Shown here in pieces: positions 42,708 to 52,405 of a stretch of 64,000 bases of DNA (position 1 is its first letter; each line of letters starts with the position of its first letter). The position numbers were made by a program, and so were the translations under genes. Under the pieces are notes generated by a model. The model was not told the DNA's origin and did not search any database. It worked only from the letters and a program-made list of their open reading frames with translations. The DNA is from Bacillus cereus group sp. RP43 (GTDB lineage: Bacteria; Bacillota; Bacilli; Bacillales; Bacillaceae_G): contig NZ_JARVHQ010000001.1 in assembly GCF_040459645.1 (NCBI RefSeq), positions 1,488,001 to 1,552,000 of the forward strand, in the 5' to 3' direction.

Positions 42708-42738
42708 GGAATCCCCCTCATTCAAAGGGGGATTCCTT
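42706..42738 (+). repeat. Stem-loop at the rnc stop codon
   Basis: 13-bp perfect arms AAGGAATCCCCCT / AGGGGGATTCCTT with a 7-nt loop. The left arm includes the last two bases of the rnc stop. ATGCAT follows rather than a T-tract, so termination is doubtful. Confidence 0.7.
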
Positions 42739-42855
42739 ATGCATAGAATGAAACTTTCCTTTTATTTATAAATAAAAGGAGTGGGAAATCCGTATAGTAG
42801 CTTGTTTTCGTACAGACAACGTTTACAACAACGGAGAATAGGAGGAAGGCCTTTC

Positions 42856-45800
42856 GTGTTTTTAAAAAGATTAGAAATAGCAGGATTTAAATCTTTTGCT
42901 GAGCGTGTATCTGTCGATTTTGTTCCAGGTGTAACTTCTGTAGTAGGACCTAACGGGAGCGGAAAAAGTAATATTACTGATGCAATTCGCTGGGTACTTG
43001 GTGAACAATCTGCAAAGTCATTACGCGGTGCAAAGATGGAGGATATTATTTTTGCCGGCAGTGATACGAGAAGAGCGGTTAATGTTGCTGAAGTTACATT
43101 AACTTTAAATAATGAAGACCAACGCTTACCGATTGAGTATAACGAGGTGTGTGTAACGCGTCGTGTATCTCGTTCGGGTGATAGTGATTTTTATATTAAT
43201 AAACAATCTTGTAGATTGAAAGATATTATTGATTTATTTATGGACTCTGGTATGGGAAGAGAAGCTTTTTCAATTATTAGCCAGGGGAAAGTCGAAGAGA
43301 TTTTAAGTAGTAAATCAGAAGAACGCCGTGGTGTATTTGAAGAAGCTGCGGGTGTGCTGAAATACAAACTTCGTAAAAAGAAAGCTGAAGGGAAATTGGC
43401 GGAAACACAAGAAAACTTAAATCGTGTACAAGATATTATTCACGAATTAAGTAGTCAAGTAGAACCACTAGAAAGACAAGCTTCTATTGCGAAAGATTAT
43501 CTTGAGAAAAAAGAAGAATTAGAGAAGGTAGAAGCTGCGCTTATTGTACATGAAATTGAAGAATTACATGCAAAATGGGAAGCGCTTCGAAATCAATTTG
43601 GGCATAATAAAGATGAAGAAGCTAAAATGTCGGCGAACTTACAAAAAAGTGAAGAAGAGCTTGAGGAATTACGCGGGCAATTACAAGCCGTTGATGAATC
43701 TGTAAATTCCTTACAAGAAGTTCTCCTTCTGTCTAGTAAAGAACTAGAAAAATTAGAAGGGCAACGCGAGCTGTTAAAGGAAAGAAAGCAAAATGCAACG
43801 ACACATTGTGCGCAGCTTGAAAAGCTAATTGTTGAGTTAACAGAGAAAGCTACAAGTTATGATGACGAAATTGAAACAAGTACAGAAGCGTTAATGCAAT
43901 TTGTGAATCAAGTAAAAGAATTGGAGAAGAAATTGCATGATAACGAGCGATTACTTGCGACTTTTGCTGAGAATTTAGAGGAACAAATTGAGAATTTAAA
44001 AGGTGACTATATTGAACTTTTAAATCAACAAGCAAGTCTTCGTAATGAATTATCTATGATTGAAGAACAATCAAAACAGCAAAACTCTAAAAACGAACGA
44101 CTTGATGAAGAAAATGAAAAGTATGTACAGATGCGTGTGGAAATTACAGCGAAAAAGGCGAAACTTGTAGAAAGTTATGAGCAAGCGAGAGAGAAAATAG
44201 CTGACATTATTTCTAACATACAGAAGACAGAAACGGCGCTTGGGAAATGTAAGTCACAGTATAGTGAAAATGAAACGAAACTGTATCAAGCGTATCAATT
44301 TGTGCAACAGGCGCGCTCTCGGAAAGAAATGTTAGAAGAGATGCAAGAGGACTATTCTGGCTTCTATCAAGGGGTACGTGAAGTATTAAAGGCTAGAGAA
44401 AATAGGCTGCAAGGTATTGAGGGAGCGGTTGCAGAACTTCTGACTGTGCCGAAAGAATATGAAATCGCAATGGAAATCGCCCTTGGGGCAGCGATGCAAC
44501 ATATCGTAGTACAAACAGAAGAACATGCTCGTAATGCGATTGCATTTTTAAAGCAAAATAAACATGGCCGTGCAACGTTTTTACCTCAAGCTGTTATTAA
44601 AAGCCGATCGCTATCATTTGATCAATTACGCATTGTGAATCAGCACCCATCGTTTGTCGGTGTAGCGGCAGAACTTGTGCAGTACAATAATAAATATGAG
44701 AATGTAGTTTCCAGTTTATTGGGTACTGTTGTTGTTGCGAAAGATTTACGCGGAGCAAATGAGTTAGCGAAACAACTGCAATACCGCTATCGTATTGTAA
44801 CACTCGAAGGTGACGTAGTGAACCCGGGTGGTTCTATGACGGGTGGAGCTGTAAAACAAGCGAAATCCTCTTTATTGGGACGTCAACGTGAACTTGAAGA
44901 GTGGACTGAAAAACTAACTGACATGGAAGAAAAAACAACGAAGCTAGAAAACTTTGTTAAAGCAGTAAAGCAAGAGATTCAAGAAAAAGAAGTACAAATA
45001 CGAGAGCTACGCCAAGGTGTAGAGACCGAACGTGTAGATGAACAGAAGTTAAGAGAAGAAATTAATCGTTTAGAATTGGATGAACATCGTATTAATGATC
45101 GTTTATCGATTTACGATTTAGAGATTGAAGGATTTTTACAAGATCAAGTAAAAATGCAAGGGCGTAAAGAAGAGTTAGAAAAGATTTTAGCTACTCTTCA
45201 AGCGGAGATTGGGGAATTAGATAGCAAAATCGTCGTTTTAACGAAACAAAAAAGTGAACAACATTCTTCAAAAGAAAAAGTTCAGAAGGAAATGACGGAG
45301 CTAAAAGTGCAAGCTGCTGAACAACAACAACGTTTGTCTAATCAAAAAGAAAAAGTCGAACGATTGACGAAGGAAAAAGAAGAGACTGATGCAACGCTTG
45401 TAAAAACGAAAGAAGATTTAGCGTTCTTAAAGCAAGAGATGACATCTAATTCAAGTGGCGAAGAACAAATTACGAATATGATTGAGAAGAAAGCGTATGA
45501 TCGTAATCAAACTTCGGAGTTAATTCGTTCTCGTCGTGAACAACGCGTATCATTGCAAGAAAGAGTCGAGCATTTAGAGCGCGGTACGAAAGAAACGATA
45601 GGTAAACATAAATATATTCTTGAGATGCTGAAAGATCAAGAAGTGAAAATTAACCGACTTGATGTAGAGCTGGAAAATAGATTGCAACATTTACGTGAAA
45701 CATATACTATTTCATTTGAAGCAGCAAAACTTAAGTATACAATGATGATGCCTGCAGAAGATGCGCGTAAAAAGGTGAAACTAATTAAACTATCCATCGA

Positions 45801-46425
45801 AGAGTTAGGCGCAGTAAATTTAGGGGCAATTGATGAGTATGAACGTGTAGCAGAGCGCCATACATTCTTATTAGAGCAAAGAGATGATCTAGAAGAAGCG
45901 AAATCGACATTGCATCAACTTATTACAGAAATGGATGAAGAGATGAAAAAACGCTTTTCTACTACGTTCGAAGGGATTCGAACAGAGTTTCAATCTGTAT
46001 TCTCTGAATTATTCGGAGGTGGAAGAGCGGATTTAGTAATGACAAATCCAGAAGATTTACTAAATACTGGTATTGATATTGTAGCGCAACCACCAGGAAA
46101 GAAACTACAAAACTTAGGTTTACTTTCAGGGGGAGAGCGTGCTTTAACGGCAATTGCGCTCTTATTTGGTATTTTAAAAGTACGCCCAGTTCCATTCTGT
46201 GTGCTAGATGAAGTAGAAGCAGCTCTTGATGAGGCAAACGTTGCTCGTTTTGCGCAGTATTTAAAGAAATTTAGTGATGAAACACAGTTTATTGTAATTA
46301 CACACCGAAAAGGTACAATGGAAGAGTCTGATGTATTGTACGGTGTCACAATGCAAGAATCAGGGGTGTCGAAGCTTGTTTCTGTTCGTTTAGATGATGG
46401 CGAAGAACTTGTTGCAAGTAGATAG
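42856..46425 (+). CDS. smc: Chromosome condensation ATPase SMC
   Basis: 1189 residues from GTG 42856, which has GGAGGAAGG about 7 nt upstream; an in-frame start at 42781 would add 25 non-conserved residues. The head begins FLKRLEIAGFKSFAERV with Walker A GPNGSGKSN; two long coiled coils flank the hinge (about 500-670, with GNP-like VVNPGGSMTGGAVKQ at its end). The C-terminal head has the signature LLSGGERALTAIAL and Walker B in VLDEVEAALDEANV. It forms condensin with ScpA and ScpB. Confidence 0.97.
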   Translation: MFLKRLEIAGFKSFAERVSVDFVPGVTSVVGPNGSGKSNITDAIRWVLGEQSAKSLRGAKMEDIIFAGSDTRRAVNVAEVTLTLNNEDQRLPIEYNEVCVTRRVSRSGDSDFYINKQSCRLKDIIDLFMDSGMGREAFSIISQGKVEEILSSKSEERRGVFEEAAGVLKYKLRKKKAEGKLAETQENLNRVQDIIHELSSQVEPLERQASIAKDYLEKKEELEKVEAALIVHEIEELHAKWEALRNQFGHNKDEEAKMSANLQKSEEELEELRGQLQAVDESVNSLQEVLLLSSKELEKLEGQRELLKERKQNATTHCAQLEKLIVELTEKATSYDDEIETSTEALMQFVNQVKELEKKLHDNERLLATFAENLEEQIENLKGDYIELLNQQASLRNELSMIEEQSKQQNSKNERLDEENEKYVQMRVEITAKKAKLVESYEQAREKIADIISNIQKTETALGKCKSQYSENETKLYQAYQFVQQARSRKEMLEEMQEDYSGFYQGVREVLKARENRLQGIEGAVAELLTVPKEYEIAMEIALGAAMQHIVVQTEEHARNAIAFLKQNKHGRATFLPQAVIKSRSLSFDQLRIVNQHPSFVGVAAELVQYNNKYENVVSSLLGTVVVAKDLRGANELAKQLQYRYRIVTLEGDVVNPGGSMTGGAVKQAKSSLLGRQRELEEWTEKLTDMEEKTTKLENFVKAVKQEIQEKEVQIRELRQGVETERVDEQKLREEINRLELDEHRINDRLSIYDLEIEGFLQDQVKMQGRKEELEKILATLQAEIGELDSKIVVLTKQKSEQHSSKEKVQKEMTELKVQAAEQQQRLSNQKEKVERLTKEKEETDATLVKTKEDLAFLKQEMTSNSSGEEQITNMIEKKAYDRNQTSELIRSRREQRVSLQERVEHLERGTKETIGKHKYILEMLKDQEVKINRLDVELENRLQHLRETYTISFEAAKLKYTMMMPAEDARKKVKLIKLSIEELGAVNLGAIDEYERVAERHTFLLEQRDDLEEAKSTLHQLITEMDEEMKKRFSTTFEGIRTEFQSVFSELFGGGRADLVMTNPEDLLNTGIDIVAQPPGKKLQNLGLLSGGERALTAIALLFGILKVRPVPFCVLDEVEAALDEANVARFAQYLKKFSDETQFIVITHRKGTMEESDVLYGVTMQESGVSKLVSVRLDDGEELVASR

Positions 46426-46439
46426 GAAGGATGGGAAGT

Positions 46440-47429
46440 ATGAGTTTTTTAAAAAAATTAAAAGAAAAAATTTCAAAACAAACGGATACGGTAACAGAGA
46501 AGTTTAAACAAGGCTTAGAAAAAACGAGAAATTCATTTGCTGATAAAGTAAATGACTTAGTGTACCGTTACCGTAAAATAGACGAAGATTTCTTTGAGGA
46601 ATTAGAAGAAATTTTAATTAGTGCGGATGTCGGAGTTTCGACAGTGATGGAATTAATTGATCAGTTGAAAGAAGAAGTGCAACGTCGTAACATTCAAGAT
46701 CCGAAAGAAGTACAGGCTGTTATTTCTGAAAAGTTAGTGGGAATTTACAAAGGTGACAGCGACTTTAGTAATGAAGTTAATATACAAGAGGATCAATTAA
46801 CAGTAGTTTTATTTGTTGGTGTTAATGGTGTGGGGAAAACGACGACGATTGGTAAGCTTGCACATAAATTTAAATCAGAAGGTAAGTCTGTCCTATTAGC
46901 GGCAGGAGATACATTCCGTGCTGGAGCGATTGAACAATTAGAAGTATGGGGCGATCGTGTTGGTGTAGAAGTAATTAAACAAGAATCAGGATCTGACCCA
47001 GCGGCGGTTATGTATGATGCTGTACAAGCGGCAAAGGCCCGTAAAGTGGATGTATTGCTATGTGATACAGCAGGACGCTTACAAAATAAAGTAAACTTAA
47101 TGAAAGAGTTAGAGAAAGTGAAGCGCGTAATTGAGCGCGAAGTACCAGGGGCTCCTCATGAAGTATTACTAGTTATTGATGCAACAACAGGACAAAATGG
47201 TTTAAGCCAAGCGAAAACATTCCGCGAGGCAACGAATGTTACTGGTATTGTTTTAACGAAGTTAGATGGAACTGCTAAAGGTGGTATCGTCTTAGCGATT
47301 CGTAACGAAATGGATGTTCCGGTGAAATTTGTTGGGCTAGGAGAGCAAATGGATGATCTGCAGCAGTTTGATCCAGAACAATATGTTTATGGTTTGTTTG
47401 CGAACTTAGTAGAAACAGAAGAAGTGTAA
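46440..47429 (+). CDS. ftsY: Signal recognition particle receptor FtsY
   Basis: 329 residues; membrane-associated SRP GTPase that docks Ffh-ribosome complexes at SecYEG. A short basic amphipathic N-terminus (MSFLKKLKEKIS), not the long acidic domain of E. coli, leads into the N domain. G motifs are GVNGVGKTTTIGKLA, DTAGRLQNKVNLM and TKLDGTAKGG. ATG 46440 follows GGAAGGATGGG, 14 bp after smc. Confidence 0.97.
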   Translation: MSFLKKLKEKISKQTDTVTEKFKQGLEKTRNSFADKVNDLVYRYRKIDEDFFEELEEILISADVGVSTVMELIDQLKEEVQRRNIQDPKEVQAVISEKLVGIYKGDSDFSNEVNIQEDQLTVVLFVGVNGVGKTTTIGKLAHKFKSEGKSVLLAAGDTFRAGAIEQLEVWGDRVGVEVIKQESGSDPAAVMYDAVQAAKARKVDVLLCDTAGRLQNKVNLMKELEKVKRVIEREVPGAPHEVLLVIDATTGQNGLSQAKTFREATNVTGIVLTKLDGTAKGGIVLAIRNEMDVPVKFVGLGEQMDDLQQFDPEQYVYGLFANLVETEEV

Positions 47430-47432
47430 GTG

Positions 47433-47459
47433 AAAGAAGCGGTATTTCCGCTTCTTTTT
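47433..47459 (+). terminator. Terminator after ftsY
   Basis: Stem AAAGAAGCGG / CCGCTTCTTT, loop TATTT, then TT. Confidence 0.9.
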
Positions 47460-47490
47460 CTATAAAAATATGTGATGTTAAGAAAAAAAC

Positions 47491-47519
47491 TTGACACTCT
47501 TTTGTACTCCATGTAAACT
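47491..47519 (+). promoter_or_regulatory. Sigma-A promoter of ylxM-ffh
   Basis: Perfect TTGACA, 17-bp spacer, TAAACT with TG one base upstream of it; about 42 bp before ylxM. Confidence 0.72.
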
Positions 47520-47561
47520 AAATCATGTAAAGGGAAATCACTTAACAAAGGATGATCCAAC

Positions 47562-47894
47562 ATGCTCGAGAAAACAACGAGAATGAACTATTTATTTGAT
47601 TTTTATCAATCGTTGTTAACGCAAAAACAAAGAAGTTATATGTCGCTTTATTATCTAGATGATTTATCTCTTGGTGAAATTGCGGAAGAATTTGATGTAA
47701 GTCGCCAAGCCGTGTATGATAACATTAAACGGACTGAAGCGATGCTTGAAGAATATGAAGATAAATTAGTATTACTTCAAAAGTTTCAAGAGCGACAGCG
47801 ACTTGTTGCAAAGCTAAAACAGCTAATCAGCGAAGAAGAGCATGTGAATGAAGAAATGAAACAAGTTGTTGAAGCTATCGAAAAATTAGATTAG
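47562..47894 (+). CDS. SRP-associated HTH protein YlxM
   Basis: 110 residues, UPF0122 family. A sigma-70 region-4-like helix-turn-helix is visible in [19 protein letters not shown]. Related YlxM proteins of streptococci bind SRP components; in Bacillus the role is not settled. It always precedes ffh, here by 12 bp, with its own promoter. The C-terminal half is a charged helix likely to form a coiled coil. Confidence 0.9.
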   Translation: MLEKTTRMNYLFDFYQSLLTQKQRSYMSLYYLDDLSLGEIAEEFDVSRQAVYDNIKRTEAMLEEYEDKLVLLQKFQERQRLVAKLKQLISEEEHVNEEMKQVVEAIEKLD

Positions 47895-47906
47895 GAGGGC
47901 GGCAAT

Positions 47907-49256
47907 ATGGCATTTGAAGGATTAGCCGACCGACTTCAACAGACAATGCAAAAAATCCGCGGCAAAGGAAAAGTTTCTGAAGCCGATGTGAAAGAAATGA
48001 TGAGAGAAGTTCGTCTAGCTCTTTTAGAAGCAGATGTTAACTTTAAAGTAGTAAAAGATTTTATAAAGCGTGTGTCTGAGCGTGCTGTCGGACAAGATGT
48101 AATGAAAAGTTTGACACCTGGACAACAAGTAATTAAAATCGTACAGGAAGAACTTACAGAACTTATGGGCGGAGAGCAAAGCAAAATTGCTGTTGCTAAT
48201 AAGCCACCTACTGTTATAATGATGGTTGGTCTGCAAGGTGCGGGTAAAACAACGACGACAGGTAAGCTTGCGAATTTGCTTCGTAAAAAGCATAATCGTA
48301 AACCGATGCTTGTTGCAGCGGATATTTACCGTCCAGCAGCGATTAAACAGCTTGAAACATTAGGGAAGCAATTGGACATGCCTGTTTTCTCTTTGGGAGA
48401 TCAAGTAAGTCCGGTTGAAATTGCGAAACAAGCGATTGCGAAAGCAAAAGAAGATCATCATGATTATGTTTTAATCGATACAGCGGGTCGCCTGCATATT
48501 GATGAAGAACTAATGGATGAATTAGCGAAAGTCAAAGAAGTTGCGAAACCGGATGAAATTTTCCTTGTTGTCGATGCGATGACAGGACAAGACGCGGTAA
48601 ATGTAGCACAAAGTTTCCATGAACAGCTAGGATTAACAGGTGTTGTATTAACGAAATTAGATGGTGATACGCGCGGTGGTGCGGCATTATCTATTAAGGC
48701 TGTAACAAATACACCAATTAAATTTGCTGGTATGGGTGAAAAACTAGATGCAATTGAAGCGTTCCATCCAGAACGTATGGCATCCCGTATTTTAGGGATG
48801 GGCGACGTCTTAACATTAATTGAAAAGGCGCAAGCTACAGTTGATGAAGAGAAAGCAAAAGAACTTGAGCAAAAAATGCGTACGCTTTCGTTTACGCTTG
48901 ACGATTTCCTAGAACAACTTGGACAAGTGCGTCAACTTGGACCGCTTGACGAATTGTTAGGAATGCTTCCTGGTGCAAATAAAATTAAAGGGCTGAAAAA
49001 TGCACAAGTTGATGAAAAACAAATTGGGCATATTGAGGCAATTATTCGTTCTATGACTAAAGTAGAACGAGAACAACCGGAAATAATCAATGCTAGTCGT
49101 AAAAAGCGCATTGCCAAAGGTAGCGGTACAACAGTACAAGAAATCAATCGTCTAATCAAGCAATTTGATGATATGAAAAAAATGATGAAGACGATGACGG
49201 GAATGCAAAAAGGTAAGAAAAAAGGACTAGGTGGATTGAAGTTTCCATTCATGTAA
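47907..49256 (+). CDS. ffh: Signal recognition particle protein Ffh
   Basis: 449 residues; binds signal peptides and scRNA. The N domain (about 1-90) precedes the G domain with GLQGAGKTTTTGKLA, DTAGRLHIDEELM and TKLDGDTRGGAAL. The M domain (about 300-440) ends in a methionine-rich, basic helix (MKKMMKTMTGMQKGKKKG) that contacts RNA and signal sequences. AGGAGGGCGGC precedes ATG 47907. Confidence 0.97.
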   Translation: MAFEGLADRLQQTMQKIRGKGKVSEADVKEMMREVRLALLEADVNFKVVKDFIKRVSERAVGQDVMKSLTPGQQVIKIVQEELTELMGGEQSKIAVANKPPTVIMMVGLQGAGKTTTTGKLANLLRKKHNRKPMLVAADIYRPAAIKQLETLGKQLDMPVFSLGDQVSPVEIAKQAIAKAKEDHHDYVLIDTAGRLHIDEELMDELAKVKEVAKPDEIFLVVDAMTGQDAVNVAQSFHEQLGLTGVVLTKLDGDTRGGAALSIKAVTNTPIKFAGMGEKLDAIEAFHPERMASRILGMGDVLTLIEKAQATVDEEKAKELEQKMRTLSFTLDDFLEQLGQVRQLGPLDELLGMLPGANKIKGLKNAQVDEKQIGHIEAIIRSMTKVEREQPEIINASRKKRIAKGSGTTVQEINRLIKQFDDMKKMMKTMTGMQKGKKKGLGGLKFPFM

Positions 49257-49288
49257 GGAAAAAAGATGGCTCTGTTAAGAAAAAATAC

Positions 49289-49318
49289 TTTACAAAGCAA
49301 TAGTCTTTTTGCTAATAT
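49289..49318 (+). promoter_or_regulatory. Probable promoter of rpsP
   Basis: TTTACA, 18-bp spacer, TAATAT; an overlapping TATAAT at 49316-49321 has a 21-bp spacer. Which -10 is used cannot be decided by eye. Confidence 0.45.
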
Positions 49319-49356
49319 AATTATCTGTGTGAAATAAATTCGGAGGTGCTTTATAA

Positions 49357-49629
49357 ATGGCAGTTAAAATTCGTTTAAAACGTATGGGAGCTAAAAAAAC
49401 TCCTTTCTATCGTGTAGTTGTTGCAGATTCTCGTTCTCCTCGTGACGGACGTTTCATTGAGGAAATCGGTACTTACAATCCGGTTGCTCAACCAGCGGAA
49501 GTTAAGATCAACGAAGAAGCAGCATTAAAATGGTTAGGAAATGGTGCTAAACCATCTGATACAGTTCGTAACCTTTTCTCTAACCAAGGTATCATGGAGA
49601 AATTCCACTTATCTAAACAAGGTAAGTAA
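49357..49629 (+). CDS. rpsP: 30S ribosomal protein S16
   Basis: 90 residues; [30 protein letters not shown] opening is diagnostic (first 20 residues [20 protein letters not shown]). Needed for 30S assembly at the body of 16S rRNA. GGAGGTGC precedes ATG 49357. Heads the operon rpsP-khpA-rimM-trmD-(rplS). Confidence 0.97.
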   Translation: MAVKIRLKRMGAKKTPFYRVVVADSRSPRDGRFIEEIGTYNPVAQPAEVKINEEAALKWLGNGAKPSDTVRNLFSNQGIMEKFHLSKQGK

Positions 49630-49643
49630 TTGAGGCAATGACA

Positions 49644-49871
49644 ATGAAAATGTTAGTCGAGACAATTGTTAAACCTCTTGTGGATCATCCTGGAGATGTA
49701 AAAGTTACACAGGAACTTTGCAACGGAGAAATAAAGTATCGATTAACTGTACATCCTGAGGATGTTGGAAAAGTCATTGGAAAGCAAGGGAAAGTTGCGA
49801 AAGCGATTCGAATGCTCTTGTATTCAGTGGGACATCATAATGATGAGAACGTCACACTGGAAATTCAATAA
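49644..49871 (+). CDS. khpA: KH-domain RNA-binding protein KhpA (YlqC)
   Basis: 75 residues from ATG 49644, preferred because GAGGC is 8 nt upstream; ATG 49638 (two codons longer) is too close. A single KH domain with the GxxG loop in [16 protein letters not shown]. With KhpB/EloR it forms an RNA-binding dimer affecting cell elongation in other Firmicutes. The ylqD gene found next in B. subtilis is absent here. Confidence 0.93.
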   Translation: MKMLVETIVKPLVDHPGDVKVTQELCNGEIKYRLTVHPEDVGKVIGKQGKVAKAIRMLLYSVGHHNDENVTLEIQ

Positions 49872-49875
49872 ACGT

Positions 49876-49911
49876 AAAAAGGGCGAGGAGTTATTTCCTC
49901 TCCCTTTTTTA
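49876..49911 (+). terminator. Hairpin with T-tract between khpA and rimM
   Basis: Stem AAAAAGGG-GAGGA / TCCTC-CCCTTTTT with one internal mismatch and a run of T. It may partly separate rimM-trmD from rpsP-khpA. Confidence 0.78.
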
Positions 49912-49992
49912 ACATTTAAAGAGAAATTGCATGTTCCATATATAAAATGGAAATGCTTAATTTATATAGAAACCAGGGGTGACATACTGTTT

Positions 49993-50508
49993 ATGACAAA
50001 ATGGTTTAACGTAGGGAAAATTGTAAATACTCATGGCGTAAAAGGAGAAATTCGTGTTATTTCTCGTACTGATTTTCCAGAAGAGCGATATAAAGTAGGG
50101 AACACGTTATACATATGGGATGAGAAAGGTACAGACTATCTTACAGTGAAGGTAACTTCTCATCGTCAACATAAGACATTTGATTTATTAACACTTGAAG
50201 GATACAACAATGTAGATGAAGTAGAGAAATTTAAAGGTTCTTTAATAAAAGTACCAGAAGAGCAGTTAGGCGAACTAGCTGAAGGTGAATACTACTACCA
50301 TGAAATTATTGGTTGCAACGTTGTAACGGAAGAAGGAGAAGCGTTAGGGACAATCAAAGAGATTCTATCTCCTGGTGCGAATGATGTTTGGGTGATTAAA
50401 CGTCCAAAGGGTCAAGATCTGTTAATTCCTTATATTGATGACGTTGTACTTCAAGTTAACATTGAAAATAAGCTAGTAACCATTCATGTAATGGAAGGGC
50501 TACTATAA
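49993..50508 (+). CDS. rimM: 16S rRNA processing protein RimM
   Basis: 171 residues; late 30S assembly factor that binds S19. The N-terminal barrel starts [18 protein letters not shown] and the C-terminal PRC barrel has [11 protein letters not shown] and [11 protein letters not shown] 49993 is the family start, though the ribosome site (GGGGTGA, 12 nt away) is only moderate. The in-frame start at 49762 lies within khpA and is rejected. The last base is shared with trmD. Confidence 0.95.
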
Positions 50509-51242
50509 TGAAAATTGACATTTTAACATTGTTTCCAGATATGTTTACGGGAGTATTTGGGTCTTCAATTTTAAAGAAAGCACAAGAAAAAGAAGCGGTA
50601 GAGCTTCGTGTTGTCAATTTCCGTGAGTATACAACTAGTAAGCATAATAGTGTAGATGATTATCCGTATGGTGGGGGCGCTGGTATGGTATTAACCCCAC
50701 AGCCTATCTTTGACGCAGTAGAAGAGTTAACGAAGGAAACAGACCGTAAGCCGAGAATCGTCTTAATGTGTCCACAAGGAGAGCGTTTCACGCAGAAGAA
50801 GGCAGAAGAGCTTGCTGGAGAAGAGCATGTTATTTTTGTATGTGGCCATTATGAAGGATACGATGAACGAATTCGTGAGCATCTTGTAACAGATGAGATT
50901 TCTATTGGGGATTACGTATTAACGGGTGGAGAATTGGCTTCTATGGTAGTCACAGACAGTGTTGTACGTCTTTTGCCAGGAGTACTTGGGAATCAAACGT
51001 CACAAGTGGAAGACTCTTTTAGCACAGGTTTGTTAGAGCATCCACATTATACACGTCCTGCTGATTTTCGTGGTATGAAGGTACCGGATGTACTAATGTC
51101 AGGAAATCATAAAAACATTGATGAATGGCGCCATAAAGAGTCACTACGTCGTACGTACACACGTAGACCGGATTTACTAGAAGAAAGAGAATTATCTAAG
51201 CAAGAAGAGAAATGGCTGGAACAAATTAAAGAAGACCGATAA
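50508..51242 (+). CDS. trmD: tRNA (guanine-N1)-methyltransferase TrmD
   Basis: 244 residues; makes m1G37 in tRNAs reading CNN codons, preventing +1 frameshifts. SPOUT trefoil-knot motifs are [21 protein letters not shown] and [15 protein letters not shown], with the catalytic region [15 protein letters not shown]. It overlaps rimM by 1 bp. A separate promoter for rplS starts 19 bp after the stop. Confidence 0.97.
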
Positions 51243-51261
51243 GGGCTTGATATATTTTCTA

Positions 51262-51290
51262 TTGCAACAGTCCTAGCAATATGCTATTAT
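51262..51290 (+). promoter_or_regulatory. Sigma-A promoter of rplS (extended -10)
   Basis: TTGCAA, 17-bp spacer, TATTAT preceded by TGC. Transcription would start near 51297. Confidence 0.7.
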
Positions 51291-51296
51291 AACATT

Positions 51297-51388
51297 TGTG
51301 CTACTGAAATCAGTAGCCGTATTAACGATGTTCCGCTGTAATTTAATAAGACTTTATAAGAGCATCTGTTTAAAGGAGAGAATTTAAT
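51297..51388 (+). promoter_or_regulatory. L19 leader (ribosomal protein autoregulatory leader)
   Basis: About 92 nt of untranslated RNA before rplS. It opens with the stem GCTACTG / CAGTAGC (AAAT loop) at 51300-51317, followed by a second imperfectly paired part. Position and the first hairpin fit the L19 leader known in Bacillus, thought to let L19 control its own synthesis. Confidence 0.65.
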
Positions 51389-51733
51389 ATGCAACAATTA
51401 ATCACAGAAATCACAAAAGGCCAATTAAAAACTGACCTTCCTTCATTCCGTCCTGGAGACACTTTACGTGTACACGTAAAAGTAGTTGAGGGAACTCGTG
51501 AAAGAATTCAGCTTTTCGAAGGTGTTGTAATTAAACGTCGTGGTGGCGGAATCAGTGAAACATTCACAGTTCGTAAGATTTCTTACGGTGTAGGTGTTGA
51601 GCGTACATTCCCAGTTCACACGCCAAGAATCGCGAACATCGAAGTACTTCGCCGTGGTAAAGTACGTCGTGCTAAGTTATACTACTTACGTAACCTTCGC
51701 GGTAAAAAAGCACGTATTAAAGAAATTCGATAA
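51389..51733 (+). CDS. rplS: 50S ribosomal protein L19
   Basis: 114 residues; located at the 30S-50S interface. Family marks are [29 protein letters not shown] and the ending [25 protein letters not shown] precedes ATG 51389. It has its own promoter and leader, and a terminator follows. Confidence 0.97.
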   Translation: MQQLITEITKGQLKTDLPSFRPGDTLRVHVKVVEGTRERIQLFEGVVIKRRGGGISETFTVRKISYGVGVERTFPVHTPRIANIEVLRRGKVRRAKLYYLRNLRGKKARIKEIR

Positions 51734-51742
51734 GACATGTAT

Positions 51743-51773
51743 GGGAGCTTGTAAATACACAAGCTCCCTTTTT
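51743..51773 (+). terminator. Terminator of rplS
   Basis: Perfect 10-bp stem GGGAGCTTGT / ACAAGCTCCC, loop AAATAC, then TTTTT. Confidence 0.95.
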
Positions 51774-51800
51774 CCAATCTATATGAAATTTTGGTATAAT
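51771..51800 (+). promoter_or_regulatory. Probable promoter of lepB
   Basis: Perfect TATAAT at 51795-51800 with a weak TTTCCA -35 at 18 bp, which overlaps the end of the rplS terminator. Confidence 0.5.
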
Positions 51801-51833
51801 ACGAGCAGCTTACATAACTGTGGAGGGGAAAGA

Positions 51834-52385
51834 ATGAAGAAAGAGAAGAGCTCACTTTGGGAATGGATTAAAGCAATTTTGATTGCTGTTGTATTAGCGG
51901 GCGTAATTAGACAGTTTTTCTTTGCCCCAATTCTCGTAGATGGTGTATCGATGTCGCCGACTTTACATGACCGTGATCGAATGATTGTTAATAAAATTGG
52001 CTATCACATAGGTGATCCGAAACGCTTTGATATTATTGTATTCCGAGCGACGGAAGAAAAAGATTATATTAAGCGTATTATTGGCCTGCCAGGCGACGAA
52101 ATCGAATACCGTAATGATAAACTATATGTTAACGGGAAACCTTATGAGGAGCCGTATTTAGATAAGCAGAAAAAACAACTTGCTGACGGACCGCTTACAT
52201 ATGATTTTACTCTTGAAGAAATGACAGGAAAGAAAACTGTTCCAGAAGGTCAATTATTTGTTTTAGGCGATAATCGTCGTTTTAGTAAAGATAGCCGTTC
52301 GATTGGTACAATTTCAATGGACCAAGTGATTGGTAAAGCAAATATGCTATATTGGCCGTTAAAAGATGCACGTATTGTGAAATAA
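51834..52385 (+). CDS. lepB: Type I signal peptidase
   Basis: 183 residues; removes signal peptides at the outer face of the membrane. One N-terminal helix (about 11-31) is followed by the catalytic serine S39 in [11 protein letters not shown] and the general base K80 in [13 protein letters not shown]; the [14 protein letters not shown] box is box E. ATG 51834 follows GGAGGGGAAAGA. B. subtilis has no signal peptidase gene between rplS and rbgA, so this is a lineage-specific extra copy or relocation. Confidence 0.95.
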   Translation: MKKEKSSLWEWIKAILIAVVLAGVIRQFFFAPILVDGVSMSPTLHDRDRMIVNKIGYHIGDPKRFDIIVFRATEEKDYIKRIIGLPGDEIEYRNDKLYVNGKPYEEPYLDKQKKQLADGPLTYDFTLEEMTGKKTVPEGQLFVLGDNRRFSKDSRSIGTISMDQVIGKANMLYWPLKDARIVK

Positions 52386-52405
52386 AAGAAAAAGAAGGTG
52401 GCAAC

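Noticed and set aside
42781..42855. A 25-residue N-terminal extension of SMC.
   Set aside because: The SMC family starts at the FLKRLEIAGFKSF strand and GGAGGA precedes GTG 42856.
51594..51833. Long in-frame extension of lepB starting within rplS.
   Set aside because: It reads through the rplS end and terminator; the conserved signal peptidase start and ribosome site are at 51834.
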